Program-made: the position numbers and the translations under genes | The notes under the pieces: model-generated | What the model was told of the DNA's origin: nothing | The model's database searches: none | What the model saw: only the letters and a program-made list of their open reading frames with translations | Part shown: positions 9,127 through 16,964 of the stretch, one piece after another | How the letters are laid out: every line of letters begins with the position of its first letter | Numbering within the stretch: position 1 is the stretch's first letter | From: an uncultured Bacteroidales bacterium | GTDB taxonomy: Bacteria; Bacteroidota; Bacteroidia; Bacteroidales; UBA932 | Direction of reading: 5' to 3' | NCBI GenBank assembly: GCA_947168065.1 | Contig: CAMVKH010000004.1 | Span: 62,001 to 126,000 of the forward strand | DNA: 64,000 bases

Positions 9127-9825
9127 ATGAAACGCCTATGCATCTATATCCTTGCGGCCCTGGTCCTGTTTGCGGCCTGCAAGAAGCCCGACAACCCGCA
9201 ACCTGCTGAAGGCACGGAGGAAACAACCACGGAACAAACCCCTGAAACGAACAATCCGACAACCACCACTATGAACGAACAACCTGCTGCCCCCGCCGAC
9301 AAATGGGCGGAACTCGGCGAAGAGCCGATGCTCAAGATCAAGACCACCGACGGCACGATGACCGTCAAACTGTATGCGGAGACCCCGCTGCACCGCGACA
9401 ACTTCGTGAAACTGGCCCGCAGCGGCTTCTACAACGGCCTGCTGTTCCACCGGATCATCAAGGGCTTCATGATCCAGGGCGGTGACCCCTTCACCAAGGA
9501 CTCCACCAAGATCGCACAGTTCGGCACCGGCGGCCCCGGCTACACCATCCCGGCCGAAATCGTAGCAGGCAAGACGCACAAGAAAGGCGCCCTGGCGGCC
9601 GCCCGTCGCGGCGACCAGGTCAATCCGGCCAAGGAATCGTCCGGCTCGCAGTTCTACATCGTCCAGGATGAAGAAGGCTGCAAGCATCTCGACGGCGAAT
9701 ACACCATCTTCGGCGAAGTGGTCGACGGCTTGACCGTCATCGACAAGATCGCCTCCGAACGCACCGACATGCGCGACCGCCCGATCCGCAAAGTGGAAAT
9801 CATTTCGATAACACCTGCCGAATAA
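9127..9825 (+). CDS. Lipoprotein peptidyl-prolyl cis-trans isomerase (cyclophilin)
   Basis: A cyclophilin-type PPIase catalyses proline isomerisation during protein folding, here in the periplasm. MKRLCIYILAALVLFAAC is a lipoprotein signal with lipobox LFAAC. A low-complexity Thr/Glu/Pro linker (about 20-60) follows, then the cyclophilin domain from about residue 70: GTMTVKLYAETPLHRDNFVKLAR, FHRIIKGFMIQGGDP, SGSQFYIV and FGEVVDGLTVIDKI. It is a single gene; the small-RNA-like element B starts about 15 nt after the stop. Confidence 0.93.
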   Translation: MKRLCIYILAALVLFAACKKPDNPQPAEGTEETTTEQTPETNNPTTTTMNEQPAAPADKWAELGEEPMLKIKTTDGTMTVKLYAETPLHRDNFVKLARSGFYNGLLFHRIIKGFMIQGGDPFTKDSTKIAQFGTGGPGYTIPAEIVAGKTHKKGALAAARRGDQVNPAKESSGSQFYIVQDEEGCKHLDGEYTIFGEVVDGLTVIDKIASERTDMRDRPIRKVEIISITPAE

Positions 9826-9839
9826 TTTTTACTGCTGCC

Positions 9840-9950
9840 CGACTTTGGCACACCCTTTGCTTAACCTACAATCGAATAGTTTTTTCATAGGTTAAGTTTT
9901 TAGGTTAAAAGGAACAGGCGCCCCCCTTGGAAAAGGAGAGCGCCTTTTTC
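9840..9950 (+). ncRNA. Candidate sigma-54-driven small RNA, copy B (promoter, RNA, terminator)
   Basis: TGGCAC (9846-9851), 5 nt, TTGCT (9857-9861) is a textbook sigma-54 -24/-12 promoter. Start is expected near 9872. The RNA would carry two direct TAGGTTAA repeats (9888-9895, 9901-9908); an inverted copy (TTAACCTA, 9861-9868) overlaps the -12 region. It would end at a hairpin with GGCGC/GCGCC stem (9917-9943) followed by TTTTT. Bases 9840-9913 match copy A exactly (inverted orientation), yet the terminators differ in sequence. As with copy A, it directly follows a protein gene on the same strand. Confidence 0.6.
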
Positions 9951-9972
9951 TATGCTATCTTCTGCCAGGAAG

Positions 9973-10560
9973 TTACTTCTTCCAGACGTGGAGGATCTCG
10001 CCGATATACATATAGTGGATGCCCAGGCCGGACCGTTCGTACCACTCGCGTTGTTCCTGCGGGAGAAGGTCCGCGTCGAATTGCTGCGCATAGATCTTCT
10101 TGCACTCGATGGCAAGATCCGCTTCGGCATAGATCGGATTGCCCAGTTCCGTGAATTCCACCGTCAGGCCGGCACCGGCTACCTTGTCTTCATTCCGGCC
10201 GGAGGCTCTGCCCAGATAACTCAGCTGAGGCCGCATCGATTCCGGGAAGTGCGTTACCGTGAAATAGTCGTTCTCCTCCATAAACTGGTGCGTGTACCGG
10301 CTGGTCGAGACATAGACGATGAAAACGGGTTTGTTCCACAGTTCCCCGATCGTACCCCAGGAGATGGTCATCAGATTCATCTTCCCTTCCTTGCCCGCTG
10401 AAACCTCCAGCCAGTCCCGGTCGATCATCTGGAGCGGATTCAACGTGATTTCGGTCGGTGCAATTTCCTGCCAGGACTTCGCCTGGACGTCATTCCGGAC
10501 TTCTTTACCGCAACTCATAAGCAATGCCATTGAAAGGATAAAAAGGATAATCTTGTTCAT
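9973..10560 (-). CDS. Flavin-reductase-like (FMN-binding split barrel) lipoprotein
   Basis: The 195-residue product begins MNKIILFILSMALLMSCG, a lipoprotein signal (lipobox LLMSC). The rest resembles the flavin reductase-like/FMN-binding split-barrel family: MNLMTISWGTIGELWNKPVFIVYVSTSRYTHQFMEENDYFTV is the segment that binds flavin in relatives, and YLGRASGRNEDKVAGAGL follows. An exported lipoprotein member is unusual, since relatives are mostly cytoplasmic; the lipobox could equally be a processed signal in this lineage. The partner and substrate are unknown. It is transcribed alone, converging on element B. Confidence 0.75.
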   Translation of the reverse strand: MNKIILFILSMALLMSCGKEVRNDVQAKSWQEIAPTEITLNPLQMIDRDWLEVSAGKEGKMNLMTISWGTIGELWNKPVFIVYVSTSRYTHQFMEENDYFTVTHFPESMRPQLSYLGRASGRNEDKVAGAGLTVEFTELGNPIYAEADLAIECKKIYAQQFDADLLPQEQREWYERSGLGIHYMYIGEILHVWKK

Positions 10561-10606
10561 ATTGAATGGGTTAATCAGCTGCTAATATAGCTATTTTTCT
10601 TGAAAA

Positions 10607-11470
10607 CTAAGGGATAGCCGTGCCGTGGAATTCGGGGGCGGCGGTGGCGGCGGCCAGGGCGGCGAGATTTTCGGGACGGACGCCACGGCCGGGCATGATG
10701 ATCAGGCGGTCGCCGGCATGACGGACCAGGCGGGCGATCAGTTCCCTTCCCTCCCAGGCGGTGGGAGCCATCCCTGAAGTCAGCAGGCGGGTGCAAAGGA
10801 GCGAGATGATTTTATCGACAGCTTTGAATGGATCTTCGCTGCAGACATCGAAGGCGCGGTGGAAAGTCACGGAGAGCGGGCCGGCGGCGGAGACCAGCCG
10901 CCGCATGGCCGGCAGGTCGATGGCGCCGTCGGGCGTCAGCGCCCCGACGACCACGCCGGCGACACCAGCCGACCGGCAGAAGGCGATGTCCGACTCCATC
11001 TGGCTCACAGCCTCTTCGTCGTAGACGAAATCCAGGGCGGAAAAACCACCCAGGGAGAGGTGAGATGCCCGGTCAGGCCGAGCATGACGGTCGGGGTCAA
11101 GCCTGGCATGACGGGCGGAGGCTGGCCGGGAAGGATGTCCGGAGGCTGGCCGGGAGCCGGAGGCAGGGCGTATGAGGACATTTACGGGGATCGAGAGTCG
11201 GGCGACGGTTTCGCGGATTAAGTCGCGGGGCGGGGTGAGACCTCCGACGGAGAGGTCGGTGCAGAGTTCGATGCGGCCGGCACCGCGCGCCTCGGCGGCA
11301 AGAGCTTCGTCGAGGGTCGTGCAGCACGACTCGATGAGGAAAGATTCCCGGTCAAGCCGGGAATGACGGGCGGAGGCTGGCTGGGCTTGGCGTTCGAAGT
11401 CGCGCCAGAAGGCTTCATCATCGTCGATCCTGGGGTAACGCTGGGCAAAGCCGGGAACGAGCGAACTCAT
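10607..11470 (-). CDS. cutC: CutC family protein with repeat-derived peptide insertions
   Basis: CutC is a TIM-barrel protein once linked to copper homeostasis; its true role is unclear. The core is plain: FLIESCCTTLDEALAAEARGAGRIELC, GGLTPPRDLI, VNVLIRP, FVYDEEAVSQM, GVVVGALTPDGAID, VTFHRAFDV and IIMPGRGVRPEN. Start choice: ATG at 11470 overlaps the upstream stop (ATGA); the ORF track start at 11605 lies inside that gene. Two parts are foreign: a roughly 43-residue N-terminal extension that includes PASARHSRLDRES, and an insertion of about 37 residues between LIRP and DFVYDEE containing PASARHARLD. Both come from the dispersed CCCGG-N-CCGGG DNA repeat read in the same frame. Whether the enlarged protein folds is unknown. 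Confidence 0.85.
   Translation of the reverse strand: MSSLVPGFAQRYPRIDDDEAFWRDFERQAQPASARHSRLDRESFLIESCCTTLDEALAAEARGAGRIELCTDLSVGGLTPPRDLIRETVARLSIPVNVLIRPASGSRPASGHPSRPASARHARLDPDRHARPDRASHLSLGGFSALDFVYDEEAVSQMESDIAFCRSAGVAGVVVGALTPDGAIDLPAMRRLVSAAGPLSVTFHRAFDVCSEDPFKAVDKIISLLCTRLLTSGMAPTAWEGRELIARLVRHAGDRLIIMPGRGVRPENLAALAAATAAPEFHGTAIP
11062..11125 (-). repeat. Dispersed palindromic repeat inserted in cutC (two units)
   Basis: Two adjacent copies of the family GATGCCCGGTCAGGCC.../GGTCAAGCCTGGCATGACGG lie inside the cutC barrel coding region, in frame. They correspond to protein PASARHARLDPDRHARPDRAS. Confidence 0.7.
11342..11380 (-). repeat. Dispersed palindromic repeat at the cutC N-terminus
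   Basis: AGATTCCCGGTCAAGCCGGG followed by AATGACGGGCGGAGGCTGG; in the cutC frame this encodes PASARHSRLDRES just before the natural family start LIESCC. It is the best-preserved copy of the family and forms a palindrome (ATTCCCGG/CCGGGAAT). Confidence 0.75.
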
Positions 11471-13824
11471 AGCTGCGAAAGGACGCGTTTGAGATCTTCG
11501 GCCAGGGAGGTGTTGTACCCCTGCGAGAAATAGACGATACGGCCGAAGCTGTCGCAAACGGTGATTACCGGTTTCTGGCGGGATTCGCTCTTGCACCCGG
11601 CGCACAACATCTCGAGGATCGAGCCGTCAGCATCGTCGACCGGAACCAGTTTCGACAGCCGCCCCAGGGAATCGTCCTTAGAAGAGGCCATCGCACGGCC
11701 GACAGCAGGGCCTGCCATCAGCAGGGGCCTTCCCCATTGCTCCAGCACGGGAACCAACGTCTCCAACTGACGGACGGCATGGCTTGTCGGTTCATCGCGG
11801 TCGCCCAGCACAGCCAGCAGATAGTAGCCGCGGCCGGTCTGCGGCAGGAAACGGTCGGCATCCATCGTGCCCAGTACCGAAATCCGGTCGTCGGCGCTGC
11901 GCATCACCAGCGGAACCTGTGTGACGGCATTGGGACTGACCGTGAAGAATTCCGTGTGCGAGAGCACGCTGCCGTCAGCCAGGCGCGTGCCGCTTGTAAG
12001 CATGTAACACCCGACTTCCACTTCCAGCGGGAAAACCGTATCCCAGGGATTATGGTCGGAATCTTCGCCGACGGTGCACAGTTCCGTCTTGCGATACGAC
12101 TCGCCGGACAGACCTCCAGGGACAAGGGAAGACAGCGTAAAATGATAGTAATACTCCGGTGTTCCCGACCCCACATACTGGACGTCCACCTTTCCTTTCG
12201 CGATCCTTTCGTCTTCAATCAAAGTCGGCGTTTCTCCAGATTCAAGGGCAGCTTTTTCATACAAATCTGCCTCGGCCTGACCTGTCAGCGGATCGAGACG
12301 GGCCTCCAACCCATTGGCACGGCAGAGCGCGACAAAGAAGATATCCCGGTTCATTCGGTCGGCCTTGCGGCTGAGCATGACGTCTGCCGGCGCCATCCGC
12401 AGCCCTTGCGGGTTGCGCTGCGCATCGACTTCGATGTTCTTTCCGATCCATTCGGCCACTTCCTTGCGGGATTTCAAATCGAGACTGGCCAGCACGCTGA
12501 AATAGGGCTTGAGCGGTTCCAGATCCACACGCGGGCAGTCACGCAGCGGGTTGAAAGTACCGTCGATATGCGCGTAGGCATCTTCCAGCACGTCAAGCGT
12601 CACGTCACCGCGGTCCTTTTCAGAGAGCGAGGCGAGGAGCGCGTGTGCATTCGCATCGTCGTGCGCCGCCAGGAAGGCATCGATAACGGCCGCGTTGCCT
12701 TTGGGCCGCGCCTCACGCAACGAATCTTCGTAGCGCAGACGCTCTGCATTGCGGGCCACTTCCTCGTCGGTAGCGCCCGAAGGCAGCGGGTTCTCGGCCG
12801 GCGGTACGATATCCAGATCGATGGCACAACGCTCTCCGACGGTATGGTCAAGCGTCACCGTCACCGCTTCCCCATCGATCACGGCCAGACCGAAGCGGTC
12901 GGCTTTTGAAGCCCAGACCACCATATCTCCCAGCCCCATATCGAGCGCAGCCTGTCCTTTCCGGTCGGTCTGATAACTGGCCACCGTGTAATACTCGGCG
13001 TAATTATAGATCTTGAACTCCACGTGGGCTCCGGCGACGGGCTTGCCTTTCTCATCCACCACCGTCACCACACTCCGACGGGCAGGAACATACCCCCGGA
13101 TCACATTGATTTCCGTGTAACAAGGTGTCCGCCGGATCACATCCTCGTCGCCGTGATAATCTCCGAAAACCTTGGTATGAAGGATCATAGCACGGGAAAC
13201 AGGCCCCGTGAACCAGGCCATGTTGAGCCGCGGCTCCGGCTCGCAGGCGCCCATAAACTGCCATTTGCCGTCTACATAGACCTCCACCCAGGCGTGATTG
13301 TCGTCGGTATGGGCCCAGCGCGGCGTATAGACCTGCCGGGCGGGAATCCCGGCGGCGCGCAACGCCGCCACCGCCAGCACGGATTCCTCGCCGCAGCGCC
13401 CCACGCCGCGCTGGATGGTTTGCAACGGCGAAGACGTCCGACCGTCTGAGGGCTGATACGTGGCCATCTCGTGGCACCAGTGATTGATCTCCAGCGCCGC
13501 CTCCCCGATCGTCATCCCCTGCACACGGGCACAGAGCGTATCGGCATACAGCGTCCGGAAGTCGTCGAGCGGCTCGTTGTTGACACGCAGCGGCAGGACG
13601 AAATGCCGGAACTCCCGCTCGGGAATGTCCCAGCCCATCCGTTCGCGAACCTCGAGCGTCTTGTCGACATTGGCTTCCCAATAGGTGTAGGGATGGGCCG
13701 CCAGGTCGGGATGCGGCATATAGGCATACAGGAAATCGATGTACCCGTCCGCTTCGCCTTTCGGCTCGCTCCCGCAGGCTGCCAGCACCAGGACGAAGAC
13801 CCCCAGCGCCTGCAACGGAAGCAT
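11467..13824 (-). CDS. Transglutaminase-like lipoprotein
   Basis: This large exported protein (785 residues from the chosen start) has MLPLQALGVFVLVLAACG, a lipoprotein signal; the ORF track start at 13911 would place 29 extra residues before the signal, so ATG 13824 is preferred. About 150 residues in is a transglutaminase-like domain: GRCGEESVLAVAALRAAGIPAR (catalytic Cys), DDNHAWVEVYVDGKWQ (His) and a downstream Asp. Beta-rich regions follow (VTVVDEKGKPVAGAHVEFKI, a carboxypeptidase-regulatory-like domain) and a long C-terminal part with a thioredoxin-like look (ILEMLCAGCKSE...). It probably acts as a cysteine peptidase or amidase on the cell surface or in the periplasm; the substrate is unknown. 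The GH92 gene precedes it and cutC follows with an ATGA overlap. Confidence 0.8.
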   Translation of the reverse strand: MLPLQALGVFVLVLAACGSEPKGEADGYIDFLYAYMPHPDLAAHPYTYWEANVDKTLEVRERMGWDIPEREFRHFVLPLRVNNEPLDDFRTLYADTLCARVQGMTIGEAALEINHWCHEMATYQPSDGRTSSPLQTIQRGVGRCGEESVLAVAALRAAGIPARQVYTPRWAHTDDNHAWVEVYVDGKWQFMGACEPEPRLNMAWFTGPVSRAMILHTKVFGDYHGDEDVIRRTPCYTEINVIRGYVPARRSVVTVVDEKGKPVAGAHVEFKIYNYAEYYTVASYQTDRKGQAALDMGLGDMVVWASKADRFGLAVIDGEAVTVTLDHTVGERCAIDLDIVPPAENPLPSGATDEEVARNAERLRYEDSLREARPKGNAAVIDAFLAAHDDANAHALLASLSEKDRGDVTLDVLEDAYAHIDGTFNPLRDCPRVDLEPLKPYFSVLASLDLKSRKEVAEWIGKNIEVDAQRNPQGLRMAPADVMLSRKADRMNRDIFFVALCRANGLEARLDPLTGQAEADLYEKAALESGETPTLIEDERIAKGKVDVQYVGSGTPEYYYHFTLSSLVPGGLSGESYRKTELCTVGEDSDHNPWDTVFPLEVEVGCYMLTSGTRLADGSVLSHTEFFTVSPNAVTQVPLVMRSADDRISVLGTMDADRFLPQTGRGYYLLAVLGDRDEPTSHAVRQLETLVPVLEQWGRPLLMAGPAVGRAMASSKDDSLGRLSKLVPVDDADGSILEMLCAGCKSESRQKPVITVCDSFGRIVYFSQGYNTSLAEDLKRVLSQL

Positions 13825-13844
13825 CAGTGAATGAAGGAGTTGCC

Positions 13845-13895
13845 GAAACCGATCCCCCCGCTTTTGAGGGGGATCAGTTTCTGTAATAAACTGAT
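13845..13895 (-). promoter_or_regulatory. Two mutually exclusive hairpins in the leader of the transglutaminase-like gene
   Basis: On the minus strand, ATCAGTTT/AAACTGAT forms one stem (13873-13895). GAAACTGATCCCCC pairs with GGGGGATCGGTTTC to form a 13-bp stem with one mismatch (13845-13881). They share the AAACTGAT arm, so only one can form. No U-run follows. It may be an attenuator-like leader or a terminator relic of the upstream GH92 gene. Confidence 0.4.
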
Positions 13896-13958
13896 TGACA
13901 AGTGTGTACATTGCAGCGGAAAGAGGGGGAAAAGAGGGTATGGACTGTCGGGACTGTG

Positions 13959-16910
13959 TTATTGGATGGTGACTTCATCGACGAAGATGTGGGCCTGGCC
14001 GCCGGCGCCCAGGTGCCATTCGGGCAGAGTGCCGAAATTCCGCGCTACCACTTTGACATAGCGGGCGTTCACGTTGACTGGAAGCGTGAATTCGTGGATC
14101 TGGCAGTTGTAATCCTGCGGATCGACATCATGCTCCAGGCGGCGCTGCCGTACGAAGTCCTTTCCGTTGAGCGAAGTGTAGAATTCCACCCAGACGGGCA
14201 ACACGATCCACGAACGGGTATCCTGCAGGAATCCGGCGCTCAGCCGGGAGAGATGCTTCTCGGCTCCCAAGTCGATCACAGCCTCGAAGTCGCTGTTCTG
14301 GTAGCCCTGCCAACCGCCCAGGCGGAAGTTGGTACCGCCGCGCACTCCGTCGACGATCGCCTGGTCGCCGCCGGCGCTGTAGAGCCGGCTGTACGGATGG
14401 GCGATCTGGACCTTATAACTGTTCTCGACACGCCGCAGCGTGGTCTGCGTCGTAAAGCTGCGATTGCCGTCCGCGTCGGTGCAATAGGCATAGATCGTGC
14501 AGTTGCGGCTTACGGTAAAGGGACGCTGATAGAGGTCGAAGTCACCGCCGGCCACGCTGCCTTCCGGCACCATCTGGTACCAGATGCGGTTGCCCTTGGC
14601 CGGGGACTCGATCTCCACTTTGGTAAAAGCGTTGAACACCGGGGAGGGCACGACGAAGACAGGATTTTCCACGATGGTCTTCTCCACGGCCGAGTAAGGC
14701 CGGTCGTCCTCCCGGGCGCCGAAGCGCAGATTGGGCTCTGCATCCATACCGAAAATGAAGGTCGTTCCCTGCGCGATATCGGCATAGGTCACATAGGACT
14801 TCCTGTAGGGCAGACCGTCGCGCATCACGTGGTTGATGTAGCGGTTCGTGCTGCTGGTCCGCGGCGCGCGCAGGGTGAAATCCCGTCCGTTTTCGAGATG
14901 GATCACGGCATTGCGGAACATCGGCGAACCGAATACGTACTGGTCGCTGCCCGGGGTGACGGGATAGAAGCCCAGCGCGCTCATCACGTACCAGGCCGAC
15001 ATCTGGCCGCAGTCCTCGTTGCCGCAAAGGCCGTCCGGCGCGTCGGTGAAGAGTTCTTCCATGATCTTGCGGACAATCCGCTGCGTCTTCCAGGGCACGC
15101 CGACATAATTATACAGGTAGGCGATATGGTGGCTGGGCTCATTGCCCTGGGCGTATTGCCCCACCATACCGGTCATATCGGCGACCTTCAGGCCGCCGGT
15201 ATCGCTCGAGGTCGAGAAGAGCTCGTCGAGCCACTGTTCCATGGAACTGTCTCCGCCGCTGGCTTCGATCAGGCCGCTGATATCGTGCTGCACGTGGAAG
15301 GAATACTGCCAGGCATTGGCCTCCGTGTAATGGATGTTGGCCTCTGCGGGATCGAAGGGATCGAGCCAGATGCCGTTGAGACGGGCCCGCATGAATCCGG
15401 TGGAGGGATCGTAAATGTTGCGCCAATACTGCGAACGGCGGAGGAATGTCGAAGCGGTACCGCGCTCGCCCATCCGCTGCGCCACCTGCGCGATGCACCA
15501 GTCGTCGAAGGCGTATTCCAGGGTCTTGGAGACGGATTCATGCTCTTTGTCGGCCAGGACCAGTCCGTTGTCACGATACACGTCGATGCCGAATTCCGGC
15601 CGGTTGGCGGTCTCCACCATGGCCTTGAGGGCTTCTTTCCGGTCGAAGTCGGTGATGCCTTTGGCCAGGGCGTCGGCAATCACCGGCGCCGCACTGTAGC
15701 CGATCATGCAGTCGGTTTCGTTGGCACTCAACTCCCAGCGGGGCAGTTTGCCCTGTTCTTCATAGATCGAGAGCATCGATTTGATGAAATCGACCGTCCG
15801 CTTCCGCTCGATCAGATTGAACAGCGGATGCAGTGTCCGGTACGTATCCCAAAGCGAGAAGATATGGTAGCGGTCCCAGCCGTCCGTGCGGTGGATCTTG
15901 CGGTCCATGCCGCGGTATTCCCCGTTTGCGTCGGAGTAGAGGCTGGGGGCGATGGCCGTGTGATAGAGCGCCGTATAAAAGATGCGCTTCGTCGTGTAGT
16001 CGCCTTCCACCTCGATTTTCGAGAGGAATTCGTCCCAGGCCTTGCGGGCTGACTCTTTCGCAATATCGAACGCATAGATGCCGCCTTTCTGCAAGGCTCC
16101 CTCCGATTCGAGATTGGCACGGGCGTTCGTCTCGGAAACCGAGGAGATGCCCACGCGGACAAGCAGCTCCCGCGCGCGGGAACGGCCGGATGATTTATCG
16201 AACATAATCAGGGCACGCGGCTGGTCATCACCTTCTATCGGCTCTTCGATCACCATTTCGGCAATCGGGCGGGAGAATTCCATATAGAAATAGACGATCT
16301 GGTCGTCGGCCCAGGAGTGGGAACGACGGTAACCCTGGACGGCATAATCGCCTACCTTCGTGATCCGTGCACCCAGCATCTTGTCGCGCGGGACCAGGTC
16401 GAGTACCAGCTGCGGCGTGACGCCGGCAGGGTAAGTATAGCGATGGAAGCCGCTGCGACGGCCCACCGTCAATTCTGCTTCAACGCCCCACCGGTCGAGG
16501 AACACTTTGTAGTACCCTGCCTGGGCGGATTCCTTGCTGTGGGAGAAACCGGATTGGTAGTCCTCTTCCCTGTAGGGAAATTCCTTGAAGGGATCGAGAC
16601 CCGCCACGGGCATCACACGGATGTCGCACAGGTCTGCGCAGCCGGTGCCGCTCAGGTGGGTGTGGCTGAAACCCTTGATGAGCGAATCGCTGTAATGGTA
16701 GCCTGAACAGCCGTCCCAGTTGTCCTCGCGTGTATCGGGGCTCAGCTGGACCATACCGAAAGGATAGGCTGCACCCGGAAAAGTATGACCGTGGAAATCG
16801 GTTCCGACCATCGGGTTCACCAGGTCGGCATATTTTGTGCGCAGCACGCCGGCGGACAACAGGAAAGGCAGGCCAGCCGCCAGGACGAAGAGAATCAGAA
16901 GCTTTTTCAT
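13959..16910 (-). CDS. GH92 family alpha-mannosidase with C-terminal carbohydrate-binding-like domain
   Basis: GH92 enzymes are exo-acting, calcium-dependent alpha-mannosidases that trim host or yeast N-glycans, usually in the periplasm. The start is ATG 16910 (MKKLLILFVLAAGLPFLLSA signal peptide); the ORF track extends 70 codons further with no family similarity. GH92 hallmarks: YADLVNPMVGTDFHGHTFPGAAYPFGMVQLSPD near the N-terminus, HTHLSGTGC, DGWDRYHIFSLWDTYRTLHPL, and GLCGNEDCGQMSAWYVMSALGFYPVTPG near residues 640-670. Residues from about 850 to the end look like an F5/8 type C (discoidin-like) domain (GGTNFRLGGWQGYQNSDFEAVIDLG...RYVKVVARNFGTLPEWH). No susC/susD pair is nearby, so it is not part of a visible utilisation locus here. 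Confidence 0.95.
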   Translation of the reverse strand: MKKLLILFVLAAGLPFLLSAGVLRTKYADLVNPMVGTDFHGHTFPGAAYPFGMVQLSPDTREDNWDGCSGYHYSDSLIKGFSHTHLSGTGCADLCDIRVMPVAGLDPFKEFPYREEDYQSGFSHSKESAQAGYYKVFLDRWGVEAELTVGRRSGFHRYTYPAGVTPQLVLDLVPRDKMLGARITKVGDYAVQGYRRSHSWADDQIVYFYMEFSRPIAEMVIEEPIEGDDQPRALIMFDKSSGRSRARELLVRVGISSVSETNARANLESEGALQKGGIYAFDIAKESARKAWDEFLSKIEVEGDYTTKRIFYTALYHTAIAPSLYSDANGEYRGMDRKIHRTDGWDRYHIFSLWDTYRTLHPLFNLIERKRTVDFIKSMLSIYEEQGKLPRWELSANETDCMIGYSAAPVIADALAKGITDFDRKEALKAMVETANRPEFGIDVYRDNGLVLADKEHESVSKTLEYAFDDWCIAQVAQRMGERGTASTFLRRSQYWRNIYDPSTGFMRARLNGIWLDPFDPAEANIHYTEANAWQYSFHVQHDISGLIEASGGDSSMEQWLDELFSTSSDTGGLKVADMTGMVGQYAQGNEPSHHIAYLYNYVGVPWKTQRIVRKIMEELFTDAPDGLCGNEDCGQMSAWYVMSALGFYPVTPGSDQYVFGSPMFRNAVIHLENGRDFTLRAPRTSSTNRYINHVMRDGLPYRKSYVTYADIAQGTTFIFGMDAEPNLRFGAREDDRPYSAVEKTIVENPVFVVPSPVFNAFTKVEIESPAKGNRIWYQMVPEGSVAGGDFDLYQRPFTVSRNCTIYAYCTDADGNRSFTTQTTLRRVENSYKVQIAHPYSRLYSAGGDQAIVDGVRGGTNFRLGGWQGYQNSDFEAVIDLGAEKHLSRLSAGFLQDTRSWIVLPVWVEFYTSLNGKDFVRQRRLEHDVDPQDYNCQIHEFTLPVNVNARYVKVVARNFGTLPEWHLGAGGQAHIFVDEVTIQ

Positions 16911-16964
16911 AATATGTAAAAATAGGCATTTTTTTATTATTTTTACCGAATAATTGTTCTCAAG

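Noticed and set aside
13902-16052. 716-aa plus-strand ORF
   Set aside because: Antisense of the GH92 gene; no domain resemblance. The GC-rich codon bias keeps the opposite frame open.
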